From positions 3,782,001 to 3,846,000 of the forward strand of contig OY729418.1 of the NCBI GenBank assembly GCA_963422275.1: a stretch of DNA of 64,000 nucleotides, written 5' to 3'. Positions 10,601-20,279 of the stretch are shown in pieces. Each line of letters opens with the position of its first letter. Position 1 is the first letter of the stretch. The stretch comes from G963422275 sp963422275. GTDB taxonomy: Bacteria; Pseudomonadota; Alphaproteobacteria; Rhodobacterales; Rhodobacteraceae. Position numbers and translations under genes: made by a program. A model generated the notes under the pieces. It worked only from the letters and a program-made list of their open reading frames with translations, was not told the origin of the DNA and ran no database searches.

Positions 10601-10994
10601 TGTCGTCGGCTTACTGGACAAGCTAACAACCGAAGGCATCACCTTTGACAGCATCGACGCGAGGTTTGATCTGTCGGCATCTGAAATAATCTTGCATGAA
10701 GGCACGGCGGTCGGTCAATCGCTTGGAGTTACCATGAAAGGAAGATTGAATTTAGCTGTGCCTGAGATTGATGTGAGGGGTGTAATAACCCCTGCATACG
10801 GTCTGAATCAACTGATCGATACGGTCACCCCGATTGGGAAAATTTTTGGAATGGGGAAAGGCGAGGGATTCGGCGCCGTTGACTACGCAATAAAAGGACC
10901 CATTGACAATCCAAATGCAGTGGCCAATCCGATATCCGCAGCAACCCCAGGATTCTTTCGTGATCTTTTTCCAGATCTAGCTCCAAGCAAATGA
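7665..10994 (+). CDS. AsmA-like / DUF3971-type large envelope protein
   Basis: A 1109-residue protein with a basic N-terminus, one membrane segment (about residues 13-35) and a very long periplasmic part composed largely of predicted beta strands. The opening (AHIGARTIVLDDVRLSMD...WSPVLRIEGLDF) and the C-terminal region ending in DYAIKGPIDNPNAVANP are characteristic of AsmA/YhdP/TamB-like proteins, which are thought to bridge the envelope and help move phospholipid to the outer membrane. The family assignment is firm; the transport role is family knowledge, not something shown here. It overlaps queA by 4 bases (ATGA), so the two are translationally coupled. No strong ribosome site precedes the ATG at 7665, so a nearby downstream start is possible. 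Confidence 0.85.
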   Translation: MRIEKKRGQPARAAIVAVLALVLCIGGISLVVFATSSAFISAPAWMRNAIENQIQAHIGARTIVLDDVRLSMDLAKWSPVLRIEGLDFSTAEGASSVAVEEATIEFALSSFFLRQFKPTTINAQGIDVKLLANSYGWAGTGVLDSERQPPSPDTRIGSIPAGSPHSDKPALPDVSQRVLSALDSGALSTVRELSVEGINIDLIFDDEEAWRFENGWAMFRRSATGISGRATVSPARQMRAEDEIQISLDFSSGQAAPQIRVSFTDFAVDPIIYAMFGLNNMVISNSVASGTVEIQTDDALAQKSITARVSFKGGSTAMTILDTSVQLNSADINATFDPESGKLEIYSLSLDTDVAQFSANGSVYIENNRIDSQDSIFGNLRFEDAILDPHDFFETPLDSLSGTLEFRIRPSVDELEIAQLTVERNETKLVASGTLFSRDGDQGLGIDFRANRLSHKNVFAWWPPHLVPSTRIWLLENLHGGEFSQLAGAFRYVPGRKPELLLTFRADEMALSYIKTFPPIRDGRGYASLSLEEFNFEMESGRVTVPAFGDISLDGSGFRIPDIRDATRDSAVHLRFSGRMSPILALLNHPPFGFLDAAAIPLDIAVGYVSGTANLTFPLQKAIQVQDVEVMASGTISDFSSRDFMGKRTFFGDQLSVYVDNSGITISGNGVLGSVPVSGAWSQKFSPGTQTGGRIEGTLAITDTLLREFKIQLKKEILSGSAMASFYVLTGAGLIPRFVGTSNLSGLEINVPSLRLAKPANKQGQLIVEGQFTHPIALERIEFEVGPLTASGNATFKPDGNLESAVFDSLKYQDWLDASVTLRRQHNGTLEYKIKGKAIEYQEVSKTTEFNSIAASVPGIFELEFDRVTLSSGITLTEFSGTLGAEDNNINQFTAKVNGGPIVNLKAVQTSEGLGFRVGSADAGAVFRSLNMTDNLHGGSLEALFIPVPNGGGFRGILEIRDAVAKNMPALSELLSYISVVGLLDKLTTEGITFDSIDARFDLSASEIILHEGTAVGQSLGVTMKGRLNLAVPEIDVRGVITPAYGLNQLIDTVTPIGKIFGMGKGEGFGAVDYAIKGPIDNPNAVANPISAATPGFFRDLFPDLAPSK

Positions 10995-12049
10995 ATCTAA
11001 AGCAGTTTGATTTCGACCTGCCTGATATGCTGATTGCGATGAGGCCTGTCTTTCCGCGAAGTGCGGCCCGTTTGCTTTTTTTTGAGGACGGCCGGATCAA
11101 CAACAGGACTGTAAGAGATCTTCCCATGATCCTGCAACCTGGCGACAGGCTAATATTCAACGATACCAAGGTAATTCGGGCTCAATTAACTGGCAAACGA
11201 GTTCGCGCCGACGGCTCAGTTCCCCCCGCGAGTGTTTCGCTGAATCTCGCTCGGCACTTGCAGCGGACGGAATGGTTGGCATTGGCAAAACCGGCACGCC
11301 GATTGCGTTCTGGAGACACCATTTATTTCGCTGGAGGCATCTCAGCCTGCGTTACAACGATGTTAGAAGGTGAATGTGTTCTCAACTTTAACTGCCAAGC
11401 TCCTGAATTTGAGGAATTCTTAGAAAGATTTGGCACGATTCCATTACCGCCATATATCGCAAGTCGACGCGATATAGACGAGCAAGATGCAAGCGATTAC
11501 CAAACGGTGTTCGCCCGTTGCCCAGGAGCGATGGCAGCACCGACGGCAGGCTTGCATTTTGAAGAAGATCTTTTAGATGCCCTAGAAGACAGGGGGGTAG
11601 GCATCACCTATGTTACTTTGCACGTCGGCGCGGGAACGTTCCTTCCATTCAGAGGCAATAATCTTGATCAGCACCGAATCCACCCCGAATGGGGAGAAGT
11701 GTCACCACAGGCGGCGGCGGAAATCAACCTATCGAGAGAGCGACAGCAACGGGTGATCGCTGTTGGAACCACTTCATTACGTTTGATCGAAACCGCATCC
11801 TCAGGTGGGCGCATCGCTCCTTGGAGCGGAAGCACAGATCTCTTTATCCGTCCTGGATATCAATTTAATTGCGCCGACGGCATGATTACGAATTTTCATC
11901 TTCCCAAGTCCACTTTGATGGTGCTAGTGGCGGCAATGATCGGACTCCAAGAGACGCACAGAATTTACGCACATGCGGTTCGCCAGCAATATAGATTCTA
12001 TTCGTATGGCGACTGCTCACTGTTGTTGCCGAGGCCGAAGGATACGTGA
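10991..12049 (+). CDS. queA: S-adenosylmethionine:tRNA ribosyltransferase-isomerase
   Basis: QueA transfers and isomerises the ribosyl part of SAM onto 7-aminomethyl-7-deazaguanine in tRNA, giving epoxyqueuosine at the wobble position of GUN-anticodon tRNAs. The 352-residue length is typical. Recognisable blocks are FDFDLPDMLIAMRP at the N-terminus, GDRLIFNDTKVI, APTAGLHF (about residue 180), TLHVGAGTFLPF, and TNFHLPKSTLMVLVAA (about residue 300). The ATG overlaps the stop of the AsmA-like gene, and an MFS gene follows 70 bases later. No preQ1 riboswitch is visible before it, as expected for an internal operon gene. Confidence 0.96.
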   Translation: MNLKQFDFDLPDMLIAMRPVFPRSAARLLFFEDGRINNRTVRDLPMILQPGDRLIFNDTKVIRAQLTGKRVRADGSVPPASVSLNLARHLQRTEWLALAKPARRLRSGDTIYFAGGISACVTTMLEGECVLNFNCQAPEFEEFLERFGTIPLPPYIASRRDIDEQDASDYQTVFARCPGAMAAPTAGLHFEEDLLDALEDRGVGITYVTLHVGAGTFLPFRGNNLDQHRIHPEWGEVSPQAAAEINLSRERQQRVIAVGTTSLRLIETASSGGRIAPWSGSTDLFIRPGYQFNCADGMITNFHLPKSTLMVLVAAMIGLQETHRIYAHAVRQQYRFYSYGDCSLLLPRPKDT

Positions 12050-12119
12050 GTTTGCCATAAAACAGTATACCGGAATGTCCCAATTGCGACATGTGTCCTG
12101 AACGGAGCGAGACCCGCAA

Positions 12120-13373
12120 ATGTTGCATGTAGTCAAACAGATATGGCCGTTGATGATGGGAATTCTGTTTCTGATGATCGGTAACGGAATTCAGGGAACG
12201 CTTTTGGGCGTTCGAGGTGCGGCCGAGGGTTATACAGCCGGTACGATGGCCTTTGTCATGTCCGGGTACTTTTTCGGATTTCTCGGCGGGTCAAAACTTG
12301 CACCAAATTTGATCAAACGGGTCGGGCACGTACGGGTATTTGCGGCACTGGGCTCGTTGATTTCGGCGGCAATGATTTTGTGCGCTGCCTTTGTGCACCC
12401 AGCAGTCTGGTTTCTGCTTCGGGTTGCCATAGGATTCTGCTTTTCCGGGGTTTACGTCGTGGCAGAAAGCTGGCTCAACGATAGCGCCACGAACCGGTCT
12501 CGCGGGAAAATCTTGTCGCTGTACATCATCGTCCAGATGCTTGGACTCGTTTCCGCACAAGTACTCATGAATTTCGGCAATCCAGAAGGTTACTTTCTTT
12601 TCGTGATCGCGTCTGTCTTGGTGTCGGTGTCCTTCGCGCCAATCTTGCTTTCGGTTTCGCCGGCACCGATTTTTGAGACAGCGACCCCGATGACCATCCG
12701 TGAATTGATCAGGGTTTCACCGCTTGGTGCCTTCGGCTCTTTCTGCATTGGCGCAATTTTTGCTGGCATTTGGGGAATGGGCGCGGTTTATGGGACTGAA
12801 GCTGGCCTCTCCGTCGCGGAGATAACGATATTTATTGCCACTATTTACATTGGGGGCCTGCTTGCACAATATCCAATAGGATGGCTGTCAGACCGTATGG
12901 ACCGGCGGTTCCTTATACTTCTGGCATCGAGCGTCTGTGCACTAACAATGATTTTAGCGGTTTTTTTAGCAGGCAATTTCTATGTCCTGCTGGCTGTGTC
13001 ATTTGTCTTGGGCGGAATTGCCAATCCACTGTATTCACTGATAATTGCGTATACTAATGACTATCTTGACCATAGCGACATGGCATCGGCCGCCAGTGGG
13101 CTTATTTTCATCCATGGCATCGGTGCGATAGGGGGACCGCTTGCAGTAGGTTGGATGATGGTCGCTCTGGGCCCGAAAGGGTACTTCACTTACATGCTCT
13201 TGGTAGCCAGCGTGTTAGCTGGATTTGCGGCCTTTCGGATGATATTGCGGCCAGCGGCGGCGGACAGCACAGCAATGACCTACGCTCCGGTTTGTGCAAC
13301 TTCGTCTCCAGTCGCGGTTGATATGGCCCAAGAACATGCAATTGACCAGCAACGAGATCGTGCATCGACATAG
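12120..13373 (+). CDS. MFS transporter, YcaD-like
   Basis: A 417-residue major facilitator with about 12 hydrophobic segments. The half-way loop carries a clear MFS motif A (PIGWLSDRMDRRFLI, about residues 254-268), and the first half has the variant GGSKLAPNLIKRVGHVRVF. The overall pattern resembles the YcaD-type transporters of unassigned substrate found in alphaproteobacteria. It follows queA in the same direction with a 70-base gap, so it may be expressed from the same transcript or its own promoter. The substrate cannot be told from sequence. The C-terminal tail after residue 385 is hydrophilic. Confidence 0.85.
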   Translation: MLHVVKQIWPLMMGILFLMIGNGIQGTLLGVRGAAEGYTAGTMAFVMSGYFFGFLGGSKLAPNLIKRVGHVRVFAALGSLISAAMILCAAFVHPAVWFLLRVAIGFCFSGVYVVAESWLNDSATNRSRGKILSLYIIVQMLGLVSAQVLMNFGNPEGYFLFVIASVLVSVSFAPILLSVSPAPIFETATPMTIRELIRVSPLGAFGSFCIGAIFAGIWGMGAVYGTEAGLSVAEITIFIATIYIGGLLAQYPIGWLSDRMDRRFLILLASSVCALTMILAVFLAGNFYVLLAVSFVLGGIANPLYSLIIAYTNDYLDHSDMASAASGLIFIHGIGAIGGPLAVGWMMVALGPKGYFTYMLLVASVLAGFAAFRMILRPAAADSTAMTYAPVCATSSPVAVDMAQEHAIDQQRDRAST

Positions 13374-13429
13374 CGGAATCTCGTGCGACTTGCCGAGTTA
13401 TCTAATTAAAGTTGCTGCGCAATGCATCC

Positions 13430-13687
13430 ATCTGATCAGGGATAGGACGCTGGCGGCTTTAAAAATTGTCCTAATACAATCGGGAAAGAGCCAGATGGAT
13501 TTCTTCATGACGATGGTTGCCAAGCGCGAGGCACCGGACACAAGCTTCGCAGGTGGACGCACTGATGGACTGTAACACCTAGCGCGAGTTTTTGAGCTGG
13601 CGCCCTTGATGATTAGCACACCCGGACCACGTGACAACCTGCTAGTTTCACCGGTTGCTTGCGTGACGTGGTCACGGTCCATAGGGG
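13430..13687 (-). repeat. Relic family R fragment
   Basis: Reads in reverse as a decayed transposase N-terminus (MDFFMTMVAKREAPDTSL lies on the plus strand at 13495-13550) followed by a noncoding part. The same blocks recur near 18960, 23400-23600, 25065, 44565, 56580 and 60430-60690. It looks like the left part of an old IS (IS5-like transposase by its N-terminal style), but no intact copy is present in this window. Confidence 0.5.
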
Positions 13688-13691
13688 CTAG

Positions 13692-14906
13692 GGAACCTCT
13701 GAATACAGCCTGATTTTGGGCGTTGCATTGCGCATCCGGTGCGCGCCCGCTATTTTGCGCCACGCCTTTTTTTGGGGGGATCACGACATGCAGCGCCTTC
13801 GGCAACTGACCTTTGCCAGCCTCCAATGCGATCGCAAGAAGCGCAAGACGCGCCGCGAGATCTTTCCGGAGCGGATGGACGGCCTGATCCCCCGGGAGCG
13901 CCTGGAGGCCCGCATTGCGCCGGCGTGTCCGAAGGGCGGCGGCAAGGGGCGACAGCCGCATCCGCTGTCGGCGATGCTGCGCGTGCACTGCGTTCAGCCG
14001 TTCTGCAACCTGAGCGACCCGATGATGGAGGACCGGCTTGCGAGGCGGAGAGCATCCGGCGCCTTGCCGGGGCGGTGCTTGAGAAGGTTCCGGACGAGAC
14101 GACGATCCCGACTTCCGCCACCGGCTGGAGCGCCACGGACTGGCGCACCAGCTGTTCGGGACATCAGGGATCACCTGGCCGAGCGGGGGGTTTTGCTGAA
14201 GAAGGGCAGCATCGTTGACGCCACCATCATCTCGGCGCCATCGTCGACCGGGAACGAGAGCAACGCCCGCGACCCGGAGATGCACCAGACGAAGAAGGGG
14301 AACCGGTGGCATTTCGGGATGAAGCTTCACATCGGCACCGGTCCCCGGGGTCTGGTGCACCACCTGGAGGGAACGCCGCCAACGTCGCGACCTGACGCCT
14401 TCGGGTCGGCTTCTGCACGGCGAGGAGGAGCAAGTCCGGGGTGACTCCGGATACCGCGGGATCGGCAAGCGCGCGGAGCACGCGCATCGCGAGGTTTCGT
14501 GGCAGATTGCCATGCCCCCGAGCCAGCGCCGGACGCTGGCGCCGGGCAGCGCCGCGGCCAGGGCGGAGAAGGCGAAGGCCCGGGCGCGGGTGGAACATCC
14601 GTTCCGGATCGTCAAGCGGGTGTTCGGCTGCGACATGGTTCGCTATCGGGGTCTGGACAAGAACGTGCAGCGGCTTGCGCTGCTTCCGGGCTTCTCGAAC
14701 CTGATGATTGCCCAGCCGCACTTGCAATGACAGGGGAGAAGCGTGTCCGGAATTTGCCGGATCGGCCCTGCGGGGGCTGAACCGGCGGCGGTTTTGTCCC
14801 GAAAACGCGCATTTGCGGCTTCCGGACCGCCGAAAAACGACCGGTGCAGCCGGGAAGGGCAAAATCCGCAGCCAAAACCAGAAAAACCCTCCAAATCAGA
14901 GGTTCC
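13692..14906 (+). mobile_element. IS5-A element (IS5 family), copy 2, full length with dead transposase
   Basis: The ends GGAACCTCTGA and TCAGAGGTTCC are flanked by CTAG on both sides (13688-13691 and 14907-14910). The transposase reads from 13789 (MQRLRQLTFASLQCDRKKRKTRREIFPERMD) and shows IS5-group landmarks: NLSDPMMED, KKGSIVDATIISAPSST, HFGMKLHIG, DSGYRGIGKR and VEHPFRIVKRVFG. It is broken by a 1-base deletion at about 14031-14045 (CGGCTTGC, where older copies read CTGCTCTGC) and at least two later frame changes. The first frameshift is shared with copies 3 and 4. First member of a four-element IS block. Confidence 0.92.
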
Positions 14907-14953
14907 CTAGGGCTAGTCAATCCGCCTAGCTGGCTTGAGCAAGATTAAGGCCA

Positions 14954-15863
14954 ACTGCTTATGCATTTGGTTCCGGTTTGATCAAGATGTGGCAGGGATG
15001 AGGTTTGGCGCGCAGCCCGTGATAGACGCCCCGCGCCCAGCCCTTGAGGTTGGAGAACGCGGTGTGGATCCAGGCGAGAACTTCATGGGCCGGCCTGTGG
15101 GCTGGTGGCGGTCCCGAGGCACCGTGCTGCAGCCTCTCCAGCTGTCGGTCTTGATGGTCGCGGTTGCGGCGGTGTTGCGCACAACGAAGCTGCCGAGATC
15201 CTTGGCGCTGCAGGACCGGATCGTGGCCAGCCGCAGGCGGCCCGGCGTGTTGCCGTCGCCGAGTTCGACCGCGCCGGCGATCGGAATCTTGCCTTCGGGG
15301 CTGCGCCCCGGCCCCGGCGGCGCGCCCTTGTCGCGCTGCGGCAGGCTGGCCTCGTCGATCTCGACCAGACCGGACAGCGGGCTGCGCTCGGGGGTGGCCA
15401 TGGCCCGGCGAAGCTTGGCGGCGAGCATCCAGGCACTGCGACAGTACCCGATCCCGAGCCGCTTCTGCAACTGCAGGGCGGAGATGCCATTGCAATGAGT
15501 GGCCATCAGACAGGCGGCCCAGAACCAGGTCGCGAGCGACAGCTTGGTTCGGTGCAGCAGGGTGCCGGCGGTGGCCGAGGTCTGCCGATGGCAACGGATG
15601 CACTCGAAGCTGTGCTTCCTGGTCTTCAACTCCCACCCGCGATCGTGGCCGCAGGCGGGACACCGGAAGCCGTTCGGCCATCGGGCAGCGATGAGCCACC
15701 GGGCGCAGGCGTCGTCGTCGGGGAACAGGCGTTGAAAGGCGATGAGACTGGTGGGGATTTCGGTCATCGGATGGTTCCACATCAAGAATGTCATGCGAAC
15801 ATTCCATCATCCGACATCCCGAACACAACATCTTGTATCGCAGGAACCATGTGCATAAGCAAT
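14954..15863 (-). mobile_element. IS1595-1 element, internally deleted copy (910 bp)
   Basis: The ends ACTGCTTATGCA and its partner at 15852-15863 are flanked by a perfect 8-bp duplication TAAGGCCA (14946-14953 and 15864-15871). Relative to the intact copy it lacks 102 bp between two copies of the 12-bp repeat GCTGCGCGCCAA, leaving one copy at 15005-15016, plus a separate 13-bp deletion near 15100. Together these account exactly for the 115-bp size difference. The transposase opens normally from 15794 (MTFLMWNHPMTEIPTSLIAF) with zinc ribbon and DDE start, but loses frame at the 13-bp deletion and lacks the C-terminus. Confidence 0.93.
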
Positions 15864-15905
15864 TAAGGCCATTGAATTGAAGGTCGTTCTATCGCCACAG
15901 CCTAG

Positions 15906-17126
15906 GGAACCTCTGATTTGGGGAGTTTTTCTGGTTTTGGCTGCGGAAACTGCCCTTCCCGGCTGCACCGGCTGGTTTTTTGCGGCCCGGAAGCCCCAAA
16001 TGCGCGTTTTCGGGGCGAAACCGCCGCTGCTTCAGCCCCCGCGGGGCCGGTCCGGCAAATTCCGGACACGCTTCTCCCCTGTCATTGCAAGTGCGGCTGG
16101 GCAATCATCAGGTTCGAGAAGCCCGGAAGCAGCGCAAGCCGCTGCACGTTCTTGTCCAAACCCCGATACCGAACCATGTCGCAGCCGAACACCCGCTTGA
16201 CGATCCGGAACGGATGCTCCACCCGCGTCCGCACCCGGGCCTTCGCCTTCTCCGCCCTGGCCGCGGCGCTGCCCGGCGCCAGCGTCCGGCGCTTGCTCGG
16301 GGGCATGGCAATCTGCCGCAAAACATCGCGATGCGCGTGCTCCGCGCGCTTGCCGATCCCGCGGTATCCGGAGTCACCCCGGACTTGCTCCTCCTCGCCG
16401 TGCAGAAGCCGACCCGAAGGCGTCAGGTCGCGACGTTGGCGGCCGTTCCCTCCAGATGGTGCACCAGACCCCGGGTGTCGGTGCCGATGTGCAGCTTCAT
16501 CCCGAAATGCCACCGGTTCCCCTTCTTCGTCTGGTGCATCTCCGGACCGCGGGCGTTGCTCTCGTTCCCGGTCGACGATGGCGCCGAGATGATGGTGGCG
16601 TCAACGATGCCGCCCTTCTTCAGCAAAACCCCCGCTCGGCCAGGTGATCCCTGATGTCCCGAACAGCTGGTGCGCCAGTCCGTGGCTCTCCAGCCGGTGG
16701 CGGAAGTCGGGATCGTCGTCTCGTCCGGAACCTTCTCAAGCACCGCCCCGGCAAAGCGCCGGATGCTCTCCGCCTCGCAAGCCGGTCCTCCATCATCGGG
16801 TCGCTCAGGTTGCAGAACAGCTGAACGCAGTGCACGCGCAGCATCGCCGACAGCGGATACGGCTGTCGCCCCCTGCGGCCGCCCTTCGGATACACCGGCG
16901 CAATGCGGGCCTCCAGGCGCTCCCAGGGGATCAGGCTGTCCATCCGCTCCGGAAAGATCTCGCGGCGCGTCTTGCGCTTCTTGCGATCGCATTGGAGGTT
17001 GGCAAAGGTCAGTTGCCGAAGGCGCTGCATGTCAGGATCCCCCCAAAAAAAGGCGTGGCGCAAGACAGCGGACACGCACCGGATGCGCAATGCAACGCCC
17101 AAAATCAGGCTGTATTCAGAGGTTCC
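15906..17126 (-). mobile_element. IS5-A element, copy 3, full length with dead transposase
   Basis: Flanked by CTAG at 15902-15905 and 17127-17130. It is very similar to copy 2 in the opposite orientation. Its transposase begins near 17029 (MQRLRQLTFANLQCDRKKRKTRREIF) and carries the same 1-base deletion (about 16776-16790) as copies 2 and 4. The distal part reads in one frame longer than in copy 2 (KKGGIVDATIISAPSST to GMKLHIGTDTRGLVHHLEG). The right CTAG is shared with the adjoining IS5-B copy, so the two elements abut with no other sequence between them. Confidence 0.92.
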
Positions 17127-17130
17127 CTAG

Positions 17131-17967
17131 GTCGTGTACTCATTAGTTTTGATCCAGAGGCGGATGCAGGCGAGGGCGATTGCGGCGAGGAAGTTTCTTG
17201 CGAGCTTGTGATGGCGGGTCGCGATGCCTCGGAAGTGCTTGAGCTGTTGAAGAAGCGTTCGACGAGATTGCGTTGGCGGTAGAGGTCATGGGATACCGAG
17301 CGCTGCTCCCGGCGATCCCGTTGGGTCGGGATGTGGGGGCAAGAGCCATGGTCGGCAATGCGCTTGAGGATGGCGCGGGCGTCATAGCCGCGGTCAGCGA
17401 CGGTGTCCCGGGCCGGCTCAAGGCCGTCAAGGAGGGCCGGCACGGCAGCCTTGTCGGAGGCTTGGCCCGGGGTGATCACGAAGCGACGCGGCAGGCCAAG
17501 GCCGTCGACGACGACGTGGATTTTGGTGCTCAGCCCGCCTCGCGAGCGTCCGATGGCGTGGTCCGGACCCCCTTTTTTCCGCCCGCGGCGTGCTGGTGGC
17601 GCGCACCACCTCCAGGAGATGACACGCACCGGAGATCCCGGCGAGCCCGTCGCCAGCGCCCCGAACAGGCGCTCCCGCACTCCTTGCCTGGCCCAGCGGT
17701 TGCAGACTGTTGCATGCGACCCGCAACGTTGCGGAAGGTCGCGCCACGGCGTGCCGGTGCGCAGGATGTGAAAGATCCCGCTGATCACCCGCCGGTCGTC
17801 CACCCGTGGAACACCCCGCGGCTTGTCAGGCAACAACGGCGAGATGATCGCCCATTCCGCATCCGTCAGATCGTGCCGTCCCTGCATCCTCAATCTCCCG
17901 CTGTTTGGAAGATTGAATCACATCAGCGCCGAAAAGAAAATCCCTTTTCACTTTATGAGTACACGAC
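17131..17967 (-). mobile_element. IS5-B element, copy 2, abutting IS5-A at one CTAG
   Basis: Bounded by CTAG at 17127-17130 and 17968-17971 with IS5-B ends GTCGTGTACTCAT and ATGAGTACACGAC. The transposase starts at 17893 (MRMQGRHDLTDAEWAIISPLLPDKPRG) and reads GIFHILRTGTPWRDLP, IGRSRGGLSTKIHVVVD, ITPGQASDK and VADRGYDARAI. It is disturbed near 17590-17640 by an indel and loses frame at the shared AACAGCTC site (17237-17255 region), so the C-terminal end with KLKHFRGIA is out of frame. Confidence 0.9.
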
Positions 17968-18232
17968 CTAGGCCAAGGGCCTAAGTCTCTTCCGAATCCG
18001 ACAGTGGCGGCACATCGAGATCTGAAACCGCGACTCATTTGTCGGGATGCACCATAGCTATCACCGGAAACCGCAAACCAAGCGCCAGCCAACTTCGCAA
18101 CGGTTTTTGGATGGATGTACGGCTGACTCGGATGTATGAGGCTCTCTAAACGACAGCAAATAGGTTGCGTGAGGGACAAAGCAAGACCGGTACAGTTGCA
18201 ATTCTTGCTAAGTTCAATCACCAAGTGGAAAG

Positions 18233-18817
18233 ATGAGCGTGGAATTCAGGAAAAATTTCGTTCGCGGCAATGGTGATACCAAGAATTATTCGGCGCTTGT
18301 ACTCAATGCCGATTATCGCCCGCTTTCTTATTTTCCGTTATCCCTTTGGCCGTGGGAGACATCGATCAAGGCAAAATACCTTGATCGTGTGGACATTCTT
18401 TCTGAATACGATCAAGTTGTGCGATCGCCTTCAACAGAAATGCGAATTCCATCGGTCGTTGTGCTTCGAGCCTACGTGCGTCCAGCCAAGGCATCCGCGT
18501 TCACCCGTTTTAACCTATTTCTGCGGGATGAATTCAAGTGCCAGTATTGTGGGGAATCAGGAGAACTGACCTTTGACCATGTAGTTCCCCGTTGCAGAGG
18601 CGGAATAACTAGCTGGACTAACGTTGTGGCTGCATGTGCCAAATGCAACATGAAGAAGGGGTCCCGACTTCTTACGGAATGCCAGCTTACCCTTAGGCAA
18701 CTCCCGAAGGTGCCGACCCCTGAACAGTTGCAGAACGTAGGACGCAAGTTCCCTCCTAATTACCTGCATCAGAGTTGGATAGATTTTCTGTACTGGGATG
18801 CAGAGCTAGACGCCTGA
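18233..18817 (+). CDS. HNH endonuclease family protein
   Basis: A 194-residue protein with a zinc-supported HNH fold in the middle: KCQYCGESGELTFDHVVPR (about residues 101-120), then SWTNVVAACAKCNMKKGS, giving the two CxxC pairs and the H-N-N/H active-site pattern. The N-terminal part (SALVLNADYRPLSYFPLSLWPWE) and C-terminal PPNYLHQSWIDFLYWD are features of a conserved stand-alone HNH protein common in alphaproteobacteria, whose biological role is not well established. It is a resident-type gene, intact, isolated between IS blocks. An ATG at 18233 follows GGAAAG closely. Confidence 0.9.
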   Translation: MSVEFRKNFVRGNGDTKNYSALVLNADYRPLSYFPLSLWPWETSIKAKYLDRVDILSEYDQVVRSPSTEMRIPSVVVLRAYVRPAKASAFTRFNLFLRDEFKCQYCGESGELTFDHVVPRCRGGITSWTNVVAACAKCNMKKGSRLLTECQLTLRQLPKVPTPEQLQNVGRKFPPNYLHQSWIDFLYWDAELDA

Positions 18818-18939
18818 AGTTTTAACGGGCATTAATCTGGACTTGATGCCTCAGCCTACTCTGACCATCGCTGCCGTGTGCAATACACCCATCCGGCTAT
18901 GGGCAGGTTAAGCTGGGACGTTTGCAAGTGTTTGTTCTA

Positions 18940-19525
18940 GCTGAGGGGGGGGGGATAAATTTCATCCTAACGATGCTTGCCGTGCGCGTGGCTCCAGACG
19001 GCACGCTTCGAAAGGTGAACGCCCTGATGGACTGACAGCATTTGGCGGCGGGTGCGCTTGCGCCTAGGACACGTGTGCTTCGACTTCATGCCGTTTTGCG
19101 GCCGTTAGATGCTTGAGCGCTGCCCCGCTCGCACGACGATCTGTAAGTTCTGGCGGTTGCGTATCCAACGTGGTCTTGGCACGGCGCTTCCGTCGAAAAC
19201 CATCGTAGCTGCACAAGCATGGCCTGAAGGTCAAACGCACGCCGATGGCTGAGGAAGGGGGTTCGCTGACGCTTCGGCTGCAAGGAGCTGCCTGCCAAGG
19301 TATCGGGGATCATGTTCTGGGCCATGGCAACGGAGCTGACCGTCAAGGAAATGGCGTTAAACCTGCCCGATGCGGTGCCTCGGGGCCTGAAACCGCACTA
19401 CAGGCACCACGACCGTGCCGGACATCTATAGCTCCCATTACAACTGCCGGGAGTTCATCCAGCTTCGGAAGCCGCAATGCAGAGCGAAATGCCCGCTTTC
19501 TCAACGGTCTTCGTTTGGGATAACT
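18940..19525. repeat. Relic family R remains, heavily decayed
   Basis: The part at 18960-19035 (GTGGCTCCAGACGGCACGCT and flanks) matches the transposase N-terminus also seen at 44600. At 19220-19275, RRWLRKG and RFGCKE in frame pieces recall an IS5-type RWLKKG-HFGCKGF block. The stretch 19340-19520 reads in reverse as LRKRAFRSALRLPKLDE, also seen near 59590-59720. A G10 run lies at 18945-18954. Nothing functional remains. Confidence 0.5.
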
Positions 19526-19858
19526 GTCAAGATACTTGGTTGCGATGCCGCGGAACGGCTGCATGACTTGCAGCGATAGCGGCACAGACCGTGCGATTTG
19601 CCCCGGGACACCGCGCCGCCGGTGCCGCAATGCGGACAGCGGCGTTACTCATCGATCCCCAGCTCGATCGCCGCTAGCAAGGCCCCCCCCCGGTGGACCC
19701 GACAGAACCGCAGCAACCTTGCGGCACTGCTCCGCCGTCAGTTCACCGATTCTTGAAAACCAGTCTCAAAACCGCGCCCGATCCATTCTTCCGCTCCCCA
19801 CGGTCAATGCAAGTCGGAACCCAGTGCAGCACATAGGCCTACAAAATGCAAACAAAGC
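19526..19858 (-). mobile_element. IS1595-2 remnant, left end lost, copy D2
   Basis: Matches the outer parts of IS1595-2, including GGTTGCGATGCCGCGGAACG (19539-19558) and the right terminus near 19840-19858 (TGCAAACAAAGCC in place of TGCGAACAGAGCC). A C9 run at 19683-19691 interrupts it. The left inverted repeat is not visible, and the sequence passes into relic family R. Confidence 0.6.
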
Positions 19859-20279
19859 CAAAAGGTTTGATCTGGCGGGGGCGGCTGTTTGGAGTTATGG
19901 GATGCTGCAACGGAGGTCAAATAGCAACGATTGGTATCGGAGACGGGCGACAAGGCATCCTAGGCAACGACTGGCTCGATCTTGTGTCGCTTGGTGCAGT
20001 TAGAGGTCGTGTTGATCTGGCGACGCTTGCCGAACTGCATACGTAAAGAGACTTCGCCAGCTTATCCCTTGCTCTCCACAACACTCGGCACCTCTCATAT
20101 CTCCACCCTTTCGGCAAGCGGCACGCCATAGTCTTCTCGCAGGCTTCGAGCCGATAGCTGCGCAGACGCGGTCCGTGCATCCTGCCGCTGCAGTCAAACC
20201 GTCTACCTGCGAAACCAGTTTCGAACTCTTTGAATCCACTTGCTGCCTCTCAAGTGAACTGGAAAACATTCTGTCATTA
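19859..20279. other. Gap without a recognisable gene
   Basis: No convincing coding sequence, RNA or mobile-element end could be identified here. The short open frames have no familiar motifs. It lies downstream of dsbB, which ends at 20280 on the minus strand. Confidence 0.55.

Noticed and set aside
13398..14636. 412-codon minus-strand open frame
   Set aside because: Antisense to IS5-A copy 2; low-complexity R/S/P-rich translation typical of reverse frames in GC-rich IS DNA.
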